A program made the position numbers and the translations under genes. Shown one piece after another: positions 34,947 through 43,298 of a stretch of DNA of 64,000 nt. The stretch comes from Arthrobacter sp. ov118. Its GTDB lineage: Bacteria > Actinomycetota > Actinomycetes > Actinomycetales > Micrococcaceae. Below the pieces are notes generated by a model, which ran no database searches, was not told the origin of the DNA, and saw only the letters and a program-made list of their open reading frames with translations. The stretch spans positions 186,001 to 250,000 of the forward strand of contig NZ_FPAY01000002.1 of the NCBI RefSeq assembly GCF_900116495.1, read 5' to 3'. The number at the start of each line of letters is the position of its first letter. Positions within the stretch are counted from its first letter, which is position 1.

Positions 34947-36081
34947 CACCGCGGCGCGGGCCAGGACTGCGCCGGACCGCACGGCGCTCTCAGGGGCCCG
35001 CCGGATCGTCGTCAAGGTGGGCTCGTCCTCGCTGACGTCCCTCAGGGGCGGGATCTCGGAAGAGGCCCTGACCGACCTCGCCGACGCCCTGGCGCACAAA
35101 CGGAACGCGGGCGCGGAAATCATCCTGGTGTCCTCAGGTGCCATCGCGGCGGGGCTCGCCCCGCTGGGGCTGGAGAAGCGTCCCCGCGACCTCGCCACCC
35201 AGCAGGCTGCCGCCAGCGTGGGCCAAGGCTTGCTGATGGCACGGTACACGCACGCGTTCGGGGCGCATGGCGTCACGGTCAGCCAGGTGCTCCTGACGGC
35301 GGACGACCTCGTGCGGCGCAGCCAGCACACGAACGCGTTCCGCGCACTGGACCGCCTCTTGAACCTCGGTGTCGTCCCGGTGGTCAACGAAAACGACACC
35401 GTGGCCACGCATGAGATCCGCTTTGGCGACAACGACCGGCTCGCCGCCCTTGTGGCGCACCTGGTCCGCGCAGACGCGCTCGTGCTGCTCTCCGACGTCG
35501 ACTCGCTGTACGACGGCCCGCCGTCGCATGGTGCCAGGCGGATTCCGCACGTATCCGGCCCCCACGACCTTGAAGGCGTCTCGATCGGGAGCACCGGCAA
35601 GGCCGGCGTGGGCACGGGCGGCATGGTCACCAAGGTCGAAGCCGCCAGCATGGCCGCGGGTTCGGGGATCCACGCCCTCGTGACCTCGACGGCCAACGCG
35701 GCCGCCGCGCTGGCGGGGGAGGACGTGGGCACGTGGTTCTCCGTCAACGGCTCACGCAAACCGATCCGCCTCCTGTGGCTGGCCCACCTGGCGTCGGTGC
35801 ACGGCACCCTGGTGCTCGACGACGGCGCGGTGCAGGCTATCCGCGACCGCCGCACCTCGCTGCTGCCGGCCGGGATCGCCGCGGTGAAAGGCCACTTCGA
35901 GGCAGGCGACGCCGTGGAGATGGTCTCCGCCGACAACACCGTGATTGCGCGCGGGCTGGTGAACTATTCGGCCGCGGAACTACCCCAAATGCTGGGCCGC
36001 TCAACGCGGGAACTGGGCAAGGAACTGGGCCGCGGATATGACCGCGAAGTTGTTCATGTTGACGATCTGGTGCTGGTCTAG
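34936..36081 (+). CDS. proB: Glutamate 5-kinase
   Basis: First step of proline synthesis: ATP-dependent phosphorylation of glutamate. It has 381 aa with the amino acid kinase domain (RRIVVKVGSSSLTS near residue 22, VSSGAIAAG, NENDTVAT, FGDNDRLAALVA, GTGGMVTK) and a C-terminal PUA domain. The ATG at 34936 overlaps the last 11 bases of obg, which indicates translational coupling. proA follows after 26 bases. In M. tuberculosis obg is likewise followed by proB. Confidence 0.96.
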   Translation: MTSSTAARARTAPDRTALSGARRIVVKVGSSSLTSLRGGISEEALTDLADALAHKRNAGAEIILVSSGAIAAGLAPLGLEKRPRDLATQQAAASVGQGLLMARYTHAFGAHGVTVSQVLLTADDLVRRSQHTNAFRALDRLLNLGVVPVVNENDTVATHEIRFGDNDRLAALVAHLVRADALVLLSDVDSLYDGPPSHGARRIPHVSGPHDLEGVSIGSTGKAGVGTGGMVTKVEAASMAAGSGIHALVTSTANAAAALAGEDVGTWFSVNGSRKPIRLLWLAHLASVHGTLVLDDGAVQAIRDRRTSLLPAGIAAVKGHFEAGDAVEMVSADNTVIARGLVNYSAAELPQMLGRSTRELGKELGRGYDREVVHVDDLVLV

Positions 36082-36107
36082 GTCGCCCGCTCGCCTAAAC
36101 TGAAAGC

Positions 36108-37475
36108 ATGACTGAGGCCCTGACTTCTCCCGCCGTGCCCTCCGAAAACTCGGCGTCTGCCGAAAACGCTGCGCCTGTGCTGCAGAACCCGGCAGTTGCA
36201 GGGGTGCCTGCGGAAACAGACGTCGAGGCCGCCGTGCACGCCATTGCTGACCGGTCGCGGAACGCTGCCCGCAAGATGGCCCACGCGAACCGGGCCTGGA
36301 AGGACCGCGGCTTGCGCGCCATCGGCAAGGCGCTGCTCGATCACAAGAGCCACATCCTGGCCGCCAACGCCAAGGACGTCGCGGCCGAACGGGCCAACGG
36401 CACCGGCGCCGCACTGCTGGACCGCCTGACCCTGAGCGATGCGCGGATCGCTGCCCTCGCCGCTGCCCTGGAAAACCTCGCCACCCTGCCGGATCCGGTC
36501 GGAAACGTGGTCCGCGGCCAGACGCTCCCCAACGGGCTGCGCCTGCGGCAGATCAACGTGCCCATGGGGGTGGTGGCCGCAATCTACGAGGCGCGCCCCA
36601 ATGTCACGGTGGATATCGCCGGCCTGGCACTCAAGAGCGGCAACGCCGTGATCCTGCGCGGCGGGTCCGCCGCCGCCGCCACCAACGCCGCGCTTGTCAC
36701 GATCCTCCGCGAGGCGCTGGAATCGGTGGGCCTTCCCGCAGACGCCGTCCAGACCGTGGACCAGTACGGCCGCGACGGTGCCAACGTGCTCATGCGGGCG
36801 CGCGGCCGCGTGGACGTCCTCATTCCCCGCGGTGGCCGCGACCTCATCCAAACCGTGGTGACCAACTCCTCCGTTCCCGTCATAGAGACCGGCGAGGGCA
36901 ACGTCCACATCTTTTTGGATGCTTCCGCCAGCGAGGAAATGGCCGTGGACATCCTCCTCAACGCCAAGACCCAGCGGCCCAGCGTCTGCAACACTGTGGA
37001 AACGCTCCTGGTGCACTCCGAGTCCACCGTCCTGCCCGCTGTGGCCGCCGCCCTGCGTGCCGCGGGGGTGACCTTGCACGCGGACGGCCGGGTCCGGGCC
37101 GCGCTGCCGGCGTCGATCGAGTCAGTGCCCGCCACGGATGAGGACTGGGCTACCGAATACATGGACCTGGACTTGGCCGTCGCCATGGTGGACAGCCTGG
37201 ACGAGGCCGTCAAGCACATCCGCAAGTGGTCCACGGGCCACACCGAAGCCATCCTGACCAACGACCTCGCCAACGCCGAACGCTTTATCGCCGAAATTGA
37301 TTCGGCGGCCGTCATTGTGAACGCCTCCACGCGATTCACCGACGGCGGCGAGCTGGGCCTCGGGGCGGAAGTGGGGATTTCAACCCAAAAACTGCATGCC
37401 CGCGGCCCGATGGGATTGACGGAGCTGACCACCACGAAGTGGATCGTGCAAGGCGAGGGCCAGATCCGGGCCTAA
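36108..37475 (+). CDS. proA: Gamma-glutamyl phosphate reductase
   Basis: Reduces gamma-glutamyl phosphate to glutamate semialdehyde with NADPH, second step of proline synthesis. It has 455 aa of the aldehyde-dehydrogenase fold: VPMGVVAAIYEARPNVTVD, GGSAAAATNAAL, VIETGEGNVHIF, and the catalytic Cys in QRPSVCNTVETLLVH. The C-terminus is RGPMGLTELTTTKW. The N-terminal 40 residues are Ala/Pro-rich and not part of the enzyme core. It follows proB directly. Confidence 0.96.
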   Translation: MTEALTSPAVPSENSASAENAAPVLQNPAVAGVPAETDVEAAVHAIADRSRNAARKMAHANRAWKDRGLRAIGKALLDHKSHILAANAKDVAAERANGTGAALLDRLTLSDARIAALAAALENLATLPDPVGNVVRGQTLPNGLRLRQINVPMGVVAAIYEARPNVTVDIAGLALKSGNAVILRGGSAAAATNAALVTILREALESVGLPADAVQTVDQYGRDGANVLMRARGRVDVLIPRGGRDLIQTVVTNSSVPVIETGEGNVHIFLDASASEEMAVDILLNAKTQRPSVCNTVETLLVHSESTVLPAVAAALRAAGVTLHADGRVRAALPASIESVPATDEDWATEYMDLDLAVAMVDSLDEAVKHIRKWSTGHTEAILTNDLANAERFIAEIDSAAVIVNASTRFTDGGELGLGAEVGISTQKLHARGPMGLTELTTTKWIVQGEGQIRA

Positions 37476-37505
37476 CAACGCTGTAACATGGAACGGAAGA
37501 CCGGA

Positions 37506-37525
37506 ACGGCGGACACCTCCGCCGT
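37506..37525 (+). terminator. Small hairpin after proA
   Basis: ACGGCGGA (37506-37513) pairs perfectly with TCCGCCGT (37518-37525) around loop CACC, followed by A/T-rich sequence. It may end or attenuate the proBA transcript. Confidence 0.5.
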
Positions 37526-37555
37526 CGTCAAATTTAGAACTTACTAGGGGAGAAC

Positions 37556-37795
37556 ATGCTTTCGCAGCAGATCGCCACTTTCGTCGCCGCCGCTGGCGAA
37601 TCAGGCAGCGAGGAACTCGCGCCGCTCATCGCACCGCCGTTTGTCATCGGTGGTGCCATGTTCCTGGTCCTCGTTGTCCTGCTGTTGATCACGCTGTCCT
37701 ACTCCAACCTGGGCAGGCGCCACGCCGTGGTCGACGAGCACGCTGATCCGCACCGTCAGCACCCCAACAAGCACGATCACGGCCAAGGTCACTAA
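37556..37795 (+). CDS. Small single-span membrane protein, function unknown
   Basis: A 79-aa protein with one clear membrane span (about residues 28-50, GAMFLVLVVLLLITLSYSNL) and a His-rich C-terminal tail (VDEHADPHRQHPNKHDHGQGH split around several charged residues) that could bind metal. An AGGGGAG ribosome site precedes the ATG at 37556. It ends 13 bases before nadD and is probably cotranscribed with it. I do not recognise the family. Confidence 0.65.
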   Translation: MLSQQIATFVAAAGESGSEELAPLIAPPFVIGGAMFLVLVVLLLITLSYSNLGRRHAVVDEHADPHRQHPNKHDHGQGH

Positions 37796-37808
37796 TATTT
37801 CCGCCACC

Positions 37809-38534
37809 ATGAGGCAGCGCGGCGCCGAGCGCCGCCTGCGTCTGGGTGTGATGGGCGGCACGTTTGATCCGATCCATCACGGACACCTTGTCGCGGCCAG
37901 CGAGGTCGCGGCTAAGTTCGAGCTCGACGAAGTCGTGTTTGTTCCCACCGGCCAGCCTTGGCAGAAGACCCATAAGCAGGTCAGCGAGGCCGAACACCGT
38001 TACCTGATGACAGTTATCGCGACGGCCTCGAATCCGAGCTTCACCGTGAGCCGGGTGGACGTGGACCGGCCGGGCCCGACCTACACCATCGACACCCTGC
38101 GCGACCTCCGGACCCTGCGTCCCGACGCCGATCTCTTCTTCATCACCGGTGCGGACGCCTTGGCCCAGATCCTGTCCTGGAAAGACATCGATGAGCTCTG
38201 GTCGCTGGCGCATTTCGTAGGTGTCACCCGGCCCGGGCACGTTCTGGACGGCATGGGCCGCAAGGACGTCAGCCTGCTCGAGGTTCCCGCCATGGCCATT
38301 TCCTCCACGGACTGCCGCACTAGGGTGGCCGAAGGCAACCCAGTCTGGTATCTCGTTCCGGACGGGGTGGTCCAGTACATCGCGAAATACGGCCTGTACC
38401 ACACGCATCCCCAGGCCGGCAGCGGCGATGGCGCGGGCACAGACGCTGGGGCCACCAGCACCGGAAGCGGCGCGGCTGACCCGGCACAGCACGATCCAGC
38501 GTTCGAGATAACCCAACCAGCCAGCACTGAATGA
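37809..38534 (+). CDS. nadD: Nicotinate-mononucleotide adenylyltransferase
   Basis: Makes nicotinate adenine dinucleotide from NaMN and ATP in NAD synthesis. The 241-aa protein has GVMGGTFDPIHHGHL (nucleotidyltransferase motif with the HxGH near residues 23-26), FVPTGQPWQK, and the second motif ISSTDCRTRV. The C-terminal 45 residues are Ala/Gly/Thr-rich and dispensable-looking. The next gene begins seven bases after its stop. Position before rsfS follows the conserved nadD...rsfS pairing of bacteria. Confidence 0.95.
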   Translation: MRQRGAERRLRLGVMGGTFDPIHHGHLVAASEVAAKFELDEVVFVPTGQPWQKTHKQVSEAEHRYLMTVIATASNPSFTVSRVDVDRPGPTYTIDTLRDLRTLRPDADLFFITGADALAQILSWKDIDELWSLAHFVGVTRPGHVLDGMGRKDVSLLEVPAMAISSTDCRTRVAEGNPVWYLVPDGVVQYIAKYGLYHTHPQAGSGDGAGTDAGATSTGSGAADPAQHDPAFEITQPASTE

Positions 38535-38541
38535 GTTTGCC

Positions 38542-39738
38542 ATGAGTCAGGAACAGCCTCCCATCCGCAGCCGCCGCGAATTGCGGCAGGCCAGAGATGA
38601 ACGCCTGGACACTGGGCGACCGGAAGAGCCGACCGAGGCCGAAATCACCGGCCGGAGCCGTCGGGTAGCGGACGCTCCCGTGGACTCTGTGCGTGGCGCG
38701 GAACGGTCCTCGCAGGTGCGTGCCCGGGACCGTGCCGCGCTGCGAACCATCAAGGAGCTGGCCGAGAAGGAAGGCCACCTGGCGCAGGGAGGCCCGCCCA
38801 CGCGGCGCCAGCTGCGGCTTTTGCAGCTGGCAGCCGAAACCGCGCCCGCCACCCAGGCCAACACCATTGTCCCGGCCAACCCGCGGACGCGGGCCACGCC
38901 CGTGGTTTCGCCCGCCGGGAAAGATGCCCCGCAGAAGGACGCGCCCCGCAGCAGCCCGGGTGCCGCGGCATCCAAGGATGCCCCGCAGAAGGACGGCGTC
39001 GGGCCAGGCGGGAAGACGCCGGAGGGCATGACGGTCGAGCAGGCGCTGGCCGCGCGGGAGCTCCTCGCGGAGCAGGCCCGGAACCAGATGGCCAAGATGG
39101 AGCACATCGCGGCCACGGATCCCGACGCCGTTGATCCGGCCGTCCTCGCCGAGCAGATCGCTTTGGCCGAGCGCGCCGCGGTACTGAACCGCCGTGCCGC
39201 CGCCAAGCAGAAGCTCGCGGAACAAACGAGCCAGCCCGCGGCCCCGCGCAATGATCCCGCCACGGCTGACAACCTGGCCATGGTTACACCCTTGGAATTT
39301 GAGAAGGTTCCCGGCGTGGAGCGGCCCGTCATGAAGCGCCCTGCCACGTCGTATGTCCCGGTTGCCACCAACCCCGGTCCGCGCGTGGACTCGCCCCGCA
39401 AGCCCGGCCTCCGCAGGCCCGGTCCGTCCCGGCAACGGGCTGCGGGTCCGGCGGCCGGCCGGGCCGGCGTCCTGGCCCGCGCGGAAGCTGTCGCCAAGGC
39501 CGGAGCGGTGCGGCCGGCAAGTTCAGCGCCGGTCGCCGCGGGGGAGGGGGACGAGCGCTTCGTTGCCGCGGAACCCGTCGCCGCGAATTCCGCCTACGGC
39601 CTGGATCCCCTGGACGCCGCCACTGCCGGCTTGGGCCGGGCGCGGCGCCTGCGCATGCTCCAGGTGGGCGTCCTGGTCCTGGGGGTCGTTGCCCTCATCG
39701 CCGGCATCACGCTGATCGTTACAGGGCTGGCCCGCTAG
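38542..39738 (+). CDS. Hypothetical protein with long disordered region and C-terminal membrane anchor
   Basis: A 398-aa protein I do not recognise. The N-terminal 370 residues are rich in Ala, Arg, Pro and Glu and look disordered. Charged helical patches lie around 160-235 (AARELLAEQARNQMAKMEH), possibly coiled coil. A single hydrophobic span ends the protein (about 372-395, VGVLVLGVVALIAGITLIV). The topology suggests a tail-anchored protein with a cytoplasmic domain. Its start (ATG 38542) is in tight spacing with nadD, and rsfS follows after 131 bases, so it sits in a NAD/ribosome-silencing operon. Confidence 0.7.
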   Translation: MSQEQPPIRSRRELRQARDERLDTGRPEEPTEAEITGRSRRVADAPVDSVRGAERSSQVRARDRAALRTIKELAEKEGHLAQGGPPTRRQLRLLQLAAETAPATQANTIVPANPRTRATPVVSPAGKDAPQKDAPRSSPGAAASKDAPQKDGVGPGGKTPEGMTVEQALAARELLAEQARNQMAKMEHIAATDPDAVDPAVLAEQIALAERAAVLNRRAAAKQKLAEQTSQPAAPRNDPATADNLAMVTPLEFEKVPGVERPVMKRPATSYVPVATNPGPRVDSPRKPGLRRPGPSRQRAAGPAAGRAGVLARAEAVAKAGAVRPASSAPVAAGEGDERFVAAEPVAANSAYGLDPLDAATAGLGRARRLRMLQVGVLVLGVVALIAGITLIVTGLAR

Positions 39739-39869
39739 CCGGTCGTTACCGTTTGTCGTCCGGAACAGTGGGTTCCGTGCCCATGGGGCCTTTCGCCACA
39801 GCGTTCCACGAAGGACGCATCACTACAGAATTTCCATCACTTCAGAGCTTTATCACCACAAGGAGTCCC

Positions 39870-40271
39870 GTGACTGCAACCGATTCATCCATTACTACCG
39901 CCCGCCACGCAGCCCGCGCTGCCTCGGAGAAGCTTGCCGACGACATCGTGGCCCTGGACGTCAGCGAACGGCTGGCCCTCGCGGACGTGTTCCTGATTGC
40001 CTCGGCCCCGAGCGAACGCCAGGTCAACGCGATCGTAGACGGCATCGAGGACGAGCTCGCCAAGTTTGACCAGAAGCCCGTCCGCCGCGAAGGCCGCTCC
40101 GGCGGGCGCTGGGTGCTGCTGGACTACTCAAACGTCGTCATCCACGTCCAGCACGAGGAAGACCGCGTTTTCTACGCCCTCGAGCGCCTCTGGAAGGACT
40201 GCCCCGTCGTCGATCTCCAGCTCGGTGATGACGCCTCCGCCAAAGCCACCGCCAGCACCGACACGGAGTAG
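39870..40271 (+). CDS. rsfS: Ribosome silencing factor RsfS
   Basis: Binds uL14 on the 50S subunit and prevents subunit joining when nutrients are low. The 133-aa protein shows the DUF143 core: DIVALDVSERLALADVFLIA, RQVNAIVDGIEDEL, GRWVLLDYSNVVIHVQHEE and YALERLWKDCPVVDL. The GTG at 39870 (AAGGAG five bases upstream) is the start; upstream in-frame sequence from 39753 has no family similarity. Confidence 0.95.
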   Translation: MTATDSSITTARHAARAASEKLADDIVALDVSERLALADVFLIASAPSERQVNAIVDGIEDELAKFDQKPVRREGRSGGRWVLLDYSNVVIHVQHEEDRVFYALERLWKDCPVVDLQLGDDASAKATASTDTE

Positions 40272-40315
40272 CAATCCCGGGGACCGAGAGGACCGGCAGG
40301 GCGAATATGCCCGAT

Positions 40316-40344
40316 TTGGAATTTTCGGCAGGCTGGTCTAAGAT
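40316..40344 (+). promoter_or_regulatory. Candidate promoter for the first tRNA-Ala
   Basis: TTGGAA (40316-40321) and TAAGAT (40339-40344) with a 17-base spacer. It is about 80 bases before the mature tRNA, so a long precursor leader would result. Confidence 0.5.
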
Positions 40345-40424
40345 ATTTGAGTTGCTCCGGAGAAATCCGGATGGAAATCCCGGATTATCTGCGCTTGCGG
40401 GCGTGACCGGAGCAGCGAAAATCT

Positions 40425-40497
40425 GGGGCTGTGGCGCAGCTGGTAGCGCACCTGCATGGCATGCAGGGGGTCAGGGGTTCGAGTCCCCTCAGCTCCA
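40425..40497 (+). tRNA. tRNA-Ala (anticodon GGC), copy 1
   Basis: The acceptor GGGGCTG pairs with CAGCTCC, the anticodon loop ATGGCAT gives GGC (reads GCC and GCU), and the T loop is GGTTCGAGTCC. The discriminator A is followed by CCG, so CCA is not encoded. Confidence 0.96.
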
Positions 40498-40504
40498 CCG
40501 GATG

Positions 40505-40540
40505 ATCCGCCGGAATCGCAAGATTCCGGCGGATTTTTTT
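40505..40540 (+). terminator. Intrinsic terminator after tRNA-Ala copy 1
   Basis: A perfect 13-bp stem (40505-40517 with 40522-40534) with GCAA tetraloop is followed by seven T's. Confidence 0.95.
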
Positions 40541-40625
40541 GTGCCGGATCCCTGACCGCTAGCCCGCCTCGCCCGCCCCCGGATTGCCCGGGCGATCCCG
40601 CGGTCGGCACGCATCAGCGCGCCGA

Positions 40626-40655
40626 TTGGCGCAAGCGGCAATTGTGGTTTAGGCT
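40626..40655 (+). promoter_or_regulatory. Candidate promoter for tRNA-Ala copy 2
   Basis: TTGGCG (40626-40631) and TAGGCT (40650-40655) with an 18-base spacer, 43 bases before the tRNA. Confidence 0.45.
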
Positions 40656-40697
40656 ATTCAGGTTGCTTCACGGAGGACCTAACTCCCGGGCAAATGA

Positions 40698-40770
40698 GGG
40701 GCTGTGGCGCAGCTGGTAGCGCACCTGCATGGCATGCAGGGGGTCAGGGGTTCGAGTCCCCTCAGCTCCA
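40698..40770 (+). tRNA. tRNA-Ala (anticodon GGC), copy 2
   Basis: Identical in the mature part to copy 1, 273 bases away. Here CCA is encoded at 40771-40773. Confidence 0.96.
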
Positions 40771-40777
40771 CCAAAAC

Positions 40778-40811
40778 AAGGGAACCACCGGAGGCGGTGG
40801 TTCCCTTTTTT
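40778..40811 (+). terminator. Intrinsic terminator after tRNA-Ala copy 2
   Basis: AAGGGAACCACCG (40778-40790) pairs with CGGTGGTTCCCTT (40795-40807), followed by T's. Confidence 0.93.
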
Positions 40812-40824
40812 GTACCGCTGAGTC

Positions 40825-40843
40825 GGTACCAAAATTTAGTACC
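40825..40843 (+). promoter_or_regulatory. Operator-like dyad upstream of the amino acid ABC importer
   Basis: GGTAC-N9-GTACC is an inverted repeat in an A/T-rich patch about 90 bases before the binding-protein gene, suitable as a regulator site. The regulator is unknown. Confidence 0.3.
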
Positions 40844-40931
40844 CATGGCCCGGAACTTGCTATCGTCGCTAGGAGAGGGCCGCTCTGCGGCCGAGCTGAG
40901 GGGCCTTGCGGCTCCACGACGAAGGGCCATC

Positions 40932-41753
40932 ATGAAGCGCACCGGACTTTCCGTTATCGGACTAATTGCAGCGGCAGGACTCGCCCTGACGGGTTGCGGC
41001 TCGGCCTCCACCAGTCCGTCCAGCTCCGCTCCGGCGGCCGGCGCAGACACCTCCTTGAGCGACGTCAAGAGCGCGGGGGTGCTCAAAGTCGGCACGGAAG
41101 GCACGTACCGGCCGTTTAGTTTCCACGAGAACGGCAGCGGTGACCTCACCGGGTACGACGTCGAGATCATCAACGCGGTCGCCGCGAAGCTGGGCGTGAA
41201 GCCGGCCTTCCAGGAAACGCAGTTCGACGCCATCTTTGCGGGCCTGGACGCCAAACGCTTCGACGTCGTCGCGAACCAGATTTCCATCACGGACGAACGC
41301 AAGGCCAAGTACGATTTCTCCACCCCGTACACCGTCAGCACCGGTGTCATTGTCACCAAGGCCGACAACAGCAGCATCAACTCCTTCGATGACCTGAAGG
41401 GCAAGACCACTGCGCAGTCCTTGACGAGCAACTGGTACAAGCTGGCGCAGCAGAGCGGCGCCAACATTGAGAACGTGGAGGGGTGGGCGCAAGCGATCAC
41501 GCTACTCAAACAGGGCCGCGTCGATGCAACCATCAACGACAAACTGACTTACCTGGACTACCAGAAGACGGACCACGACACCGGCATCAAGGTCGCCGCC
41601 GAGACCACGGACAAATCGCTGAGCGCCCTCGCCCTGCGCAAGGGATCAACCAGTCTCACCGACGCCATGAACAAGGCCCTCGGAGAACTGGCGGCTGATG
41701 GCACGCTGACGAAGATTTCCCAGAAGTACTTTGACGCTGACGTATCCAAGTAG
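40932..41753 (+). CDS. Amino acid (cystine-type) ABC transporter substrate-binding lipoprotein
   Basis: A 273-aa family 3 extracellular solute-binding protein. The lipoprotein signal MKRTGLSVIGLIAAAGLALT ends in lipobox LTGC near residue 22. The mature part begins with a Ser/Ala linker and then VLKVGTEGTYRPFSFHE, GYDVEIINAVAAKLG, FDAIFAGLDAKRFDVVANQI and the typical GWAQAITLLKQGRVDATIND. The pattern resembles cystine-binding proteins (TcyA/FliY), but polar amino acids in general cannot be excluded. ATG 40932 is chosen over a longer frame that reads back into tRNA-Ala. Operon with permease and ATPase. Confidence 0.9.
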   Translation: MKRTGLSVIGLIAAAGLALTGCGSASTSPSSSAPAAGADTSLSDVKSAGVLKVGTEGTYRPFSFHENGSGDLTGYDVEIINAVAAKLGVKPAFQETQFDAIFAGLDAKRFDVVANQISITDERKAKYDFSTPYTVSTGVIVTKADNSSINSFDDLKGKTTAQSLTSNWYKLAQQSGANIENVEGWAQAITLLKQGRVDATINDKLTYLDYQKTDHDTGIKVAAETTDKSLSALALRKGSTSLTDAMNKALGELAADGTLTKISQKYFDADVSK

Positions 41754-41789
41754 CACCGTGGGAGCCGTCGAGAAACGTCGCGTCCGGGC

Positions 41790-42455
41790 ATGACCGTCAA
41801 CTGGGCACTCGTGTGGGAGTCGCTGGGCCCGCTCCTGTCGGGCGCGATTTTCGGCACCATACCCTTGGCGCTGGCCTCGTTCGGTCTGGGCCTCATCCTG
41901 GCCCTGCTGGTGGCCCTCATGCGGCTGAGCCGCAATCGCCTGGTCTCCGCCATAGCGCGGACCTACATCTCGATCATCCGCGGTACCCCGCTCCTGGTTC
42001 AGTTGTTTGTCATCTTCTACGGACTTCCCTCCGTCGGAATCACCATCAGCCCCTGGCCCAGCGCGATCATAGCGTTCTCCCTGAACGTGGGAGGCTACGC
42101 GGCCGAGGTCATCCGCGCCGCCATCTTGTCCGTCCCCAAGGGGCAGTGGGAGGCCGGCCACACCATCGGGATGTCGCGCCGGCAGACCCTGGTGCGGATC
42201 ATCCTGCCGCAGGCCGCCCGGGTGTCGGTCCCGCCGCTGTCCAACACCTTCATCAGCCTGGTCAAGGACACCTCACTGGCTTCCCTGATCCTCGTCACCG
42301 AATTATTCCGCCAGGCGCAGCAGGTGGCTGCCTTCAGCCAGGAGTTCATGCTGCTGTATCTCGAGGCGGCAGTCATCTACTGGGTCATCTGCCTCGTCCT
42401 CGCCGGCGGCCAGTCCGCCCTGGAGAAGAGATTGGACCGCTATGTCGCCCACTGA
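41790..42455 (+). CDS. Amino acid ABC transporter permease
   Basis: A 221-aa HisM/TcyB-type permease with about five membrane spans. The cytoplasmic EAA loop, contact point to the ATPase, reads GQWEAGHTIGMSRRQTLVRIILPQA (quoted in parts: EAGHTIGMSRRQ, RIILPQA). The N-terminal SGAIFGTIPLALASFGLGLI and YISIIRGTPLLVQLFVIFYG are typical. It starts 36 bases after the binding protein and overlaps the ATPase gene by 14 bases. Confidence 0.92.
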   Translation: MTVNWALVWESLGPLLSGAIFGTIPLALASFGLGLILALLVALMRLSRNRLVSAIARTYISIIRGTPLLVQLFVIFYGLPSVGITISPWPSAIIAFSLNVGGYAAEVIRAAILSVPKGQWEAGHTIGMSRRQTLVRIILPQAARVSVPPLSNTFISLVKDTSLASLILVTELFRQAQQVAAFSQEFMLLYLEAAVIYWVICLVLAGGQSALEKRLDRYVAH

Positions 42456-43239
42456 CTCCCCGCAGCCCGACGCTGCCGTTCCTGAGGACGCCCTCCTGAC
42501 CGTCCGGGGGCTCCGCAAAGCATTCGGCGACCATGAAGTGCTGAAATCCATCGACCTGGACGTCCGCCGCGGAGAAGTCGTGACGCTGATCGGCCCCTCC
42601 GGGTCAGGCAAAACGACAGTCCTGCGGTGCCTCAACGGACTCGAAGTGCCCGACGCCGGCGTCGCGGAATTCGCGGGGCAACTGACCGTCGACTTTTCCA
42701 CGCCGATGGCGAAGAAGCAGGTGTACGGTCTGCGCGACCGCAGCGCCATGGTGTTCCAGCACTACAACCTCTTCCCGCACAAGACCGTTTTGGAGAACGT
42801 GATCGAAGGCCCGGTCCAGGTGCAGAAGCGGGCAAAGGCCGAGGCGATCCAGGAAGCCCGCGATCTGCTGAAGCGCGTTGGGCTCGCCGGCAAGGAGAAC
42901 AGCTACCCCTTCGAGCTCTCCGGCGGGCAGCAACAGCGCGTGGGCATCGTCCGCGCCCTTGCCCTCCGCCCGCAGCTGTTGCTCTTCGACGAGCCCACCT
43001 CGGCGCTGGATCCCGAGCTGGTGGGCGAGGTCCTGACCGTCATCAAGGAGCTGGCGGAGGAGGGCTGGACCATGGTGGTGGTCACCCACGAGCTCGCGTT
43101 TGCCCGCCAGGTGGCCGACGAAGTCATCTTCATGGACGGCGGCGTGGTGGTCGAACGCGGGCACCCGGATATCGTGCTGCGCGACCCGCGGGAGGAACGC
43201 ACCCGGCAGTTCGTCGACCGGCTGCTGAACCCGTTCTAA
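42442..43239 (+). CDS. Amino acid ABC transporter ATP-binding protein
   Basis: A 265-aa ATPase energising the importer. It has Walker A GPSGSGKTT (residues 51-59), Q-loop VFQHYNLFPHKTVLENV, signature LSGGQQQRVGI, Walker B LLLFDEPTSALD, and the switch His in VVVTHELAFARQVAD. It is of the GlnQ/TcyC family by its GDHEVLKSIDLDV and D-P-x-x-ERT-x-x-F-x-x-R-x-L-x-P-F ends. The start overlaps the permease by 14 bases, so all three genes form one operon. Confidence 0.94.
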   Translation: MSPTDSPQPDAAVPEDALLTVRGLRKAFGDHEVLKSIDLDVRRGEVVTLIGPSGSGKTTVLRCLNGLEVPDAGVAEFAGQLTVDFSTPMAKKQVYGLRDRSAMVFQHYNLFPHKTVLENVIEGPVQVQKRAKAEAIQEARDLLKRVGLAGKENSYPFELSGGQQQRVGIVRALALRPQLLLFDEPTSALDPELVGEVLTVIKELAEEGWTMVVVTHELAFARQVADEVIFMDGGVVVERGHPDIVLRDPREERTRQFVDRLLNPF

Positions 43240-43298
43240 GCGCGGCCCGGTGCCCTGCACGTCCAGCGTGATCAAAAAAACTGAGTGGAGGCCGGACC

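Noticed and set aside
40704..40931. N-terminal extension of the ABC binding protein reading back into tRNA-Ala
   Set aside because: The frame translates tRNA and terminator sequence; the lipoprotein signal begins cleanly at ATG 40932.
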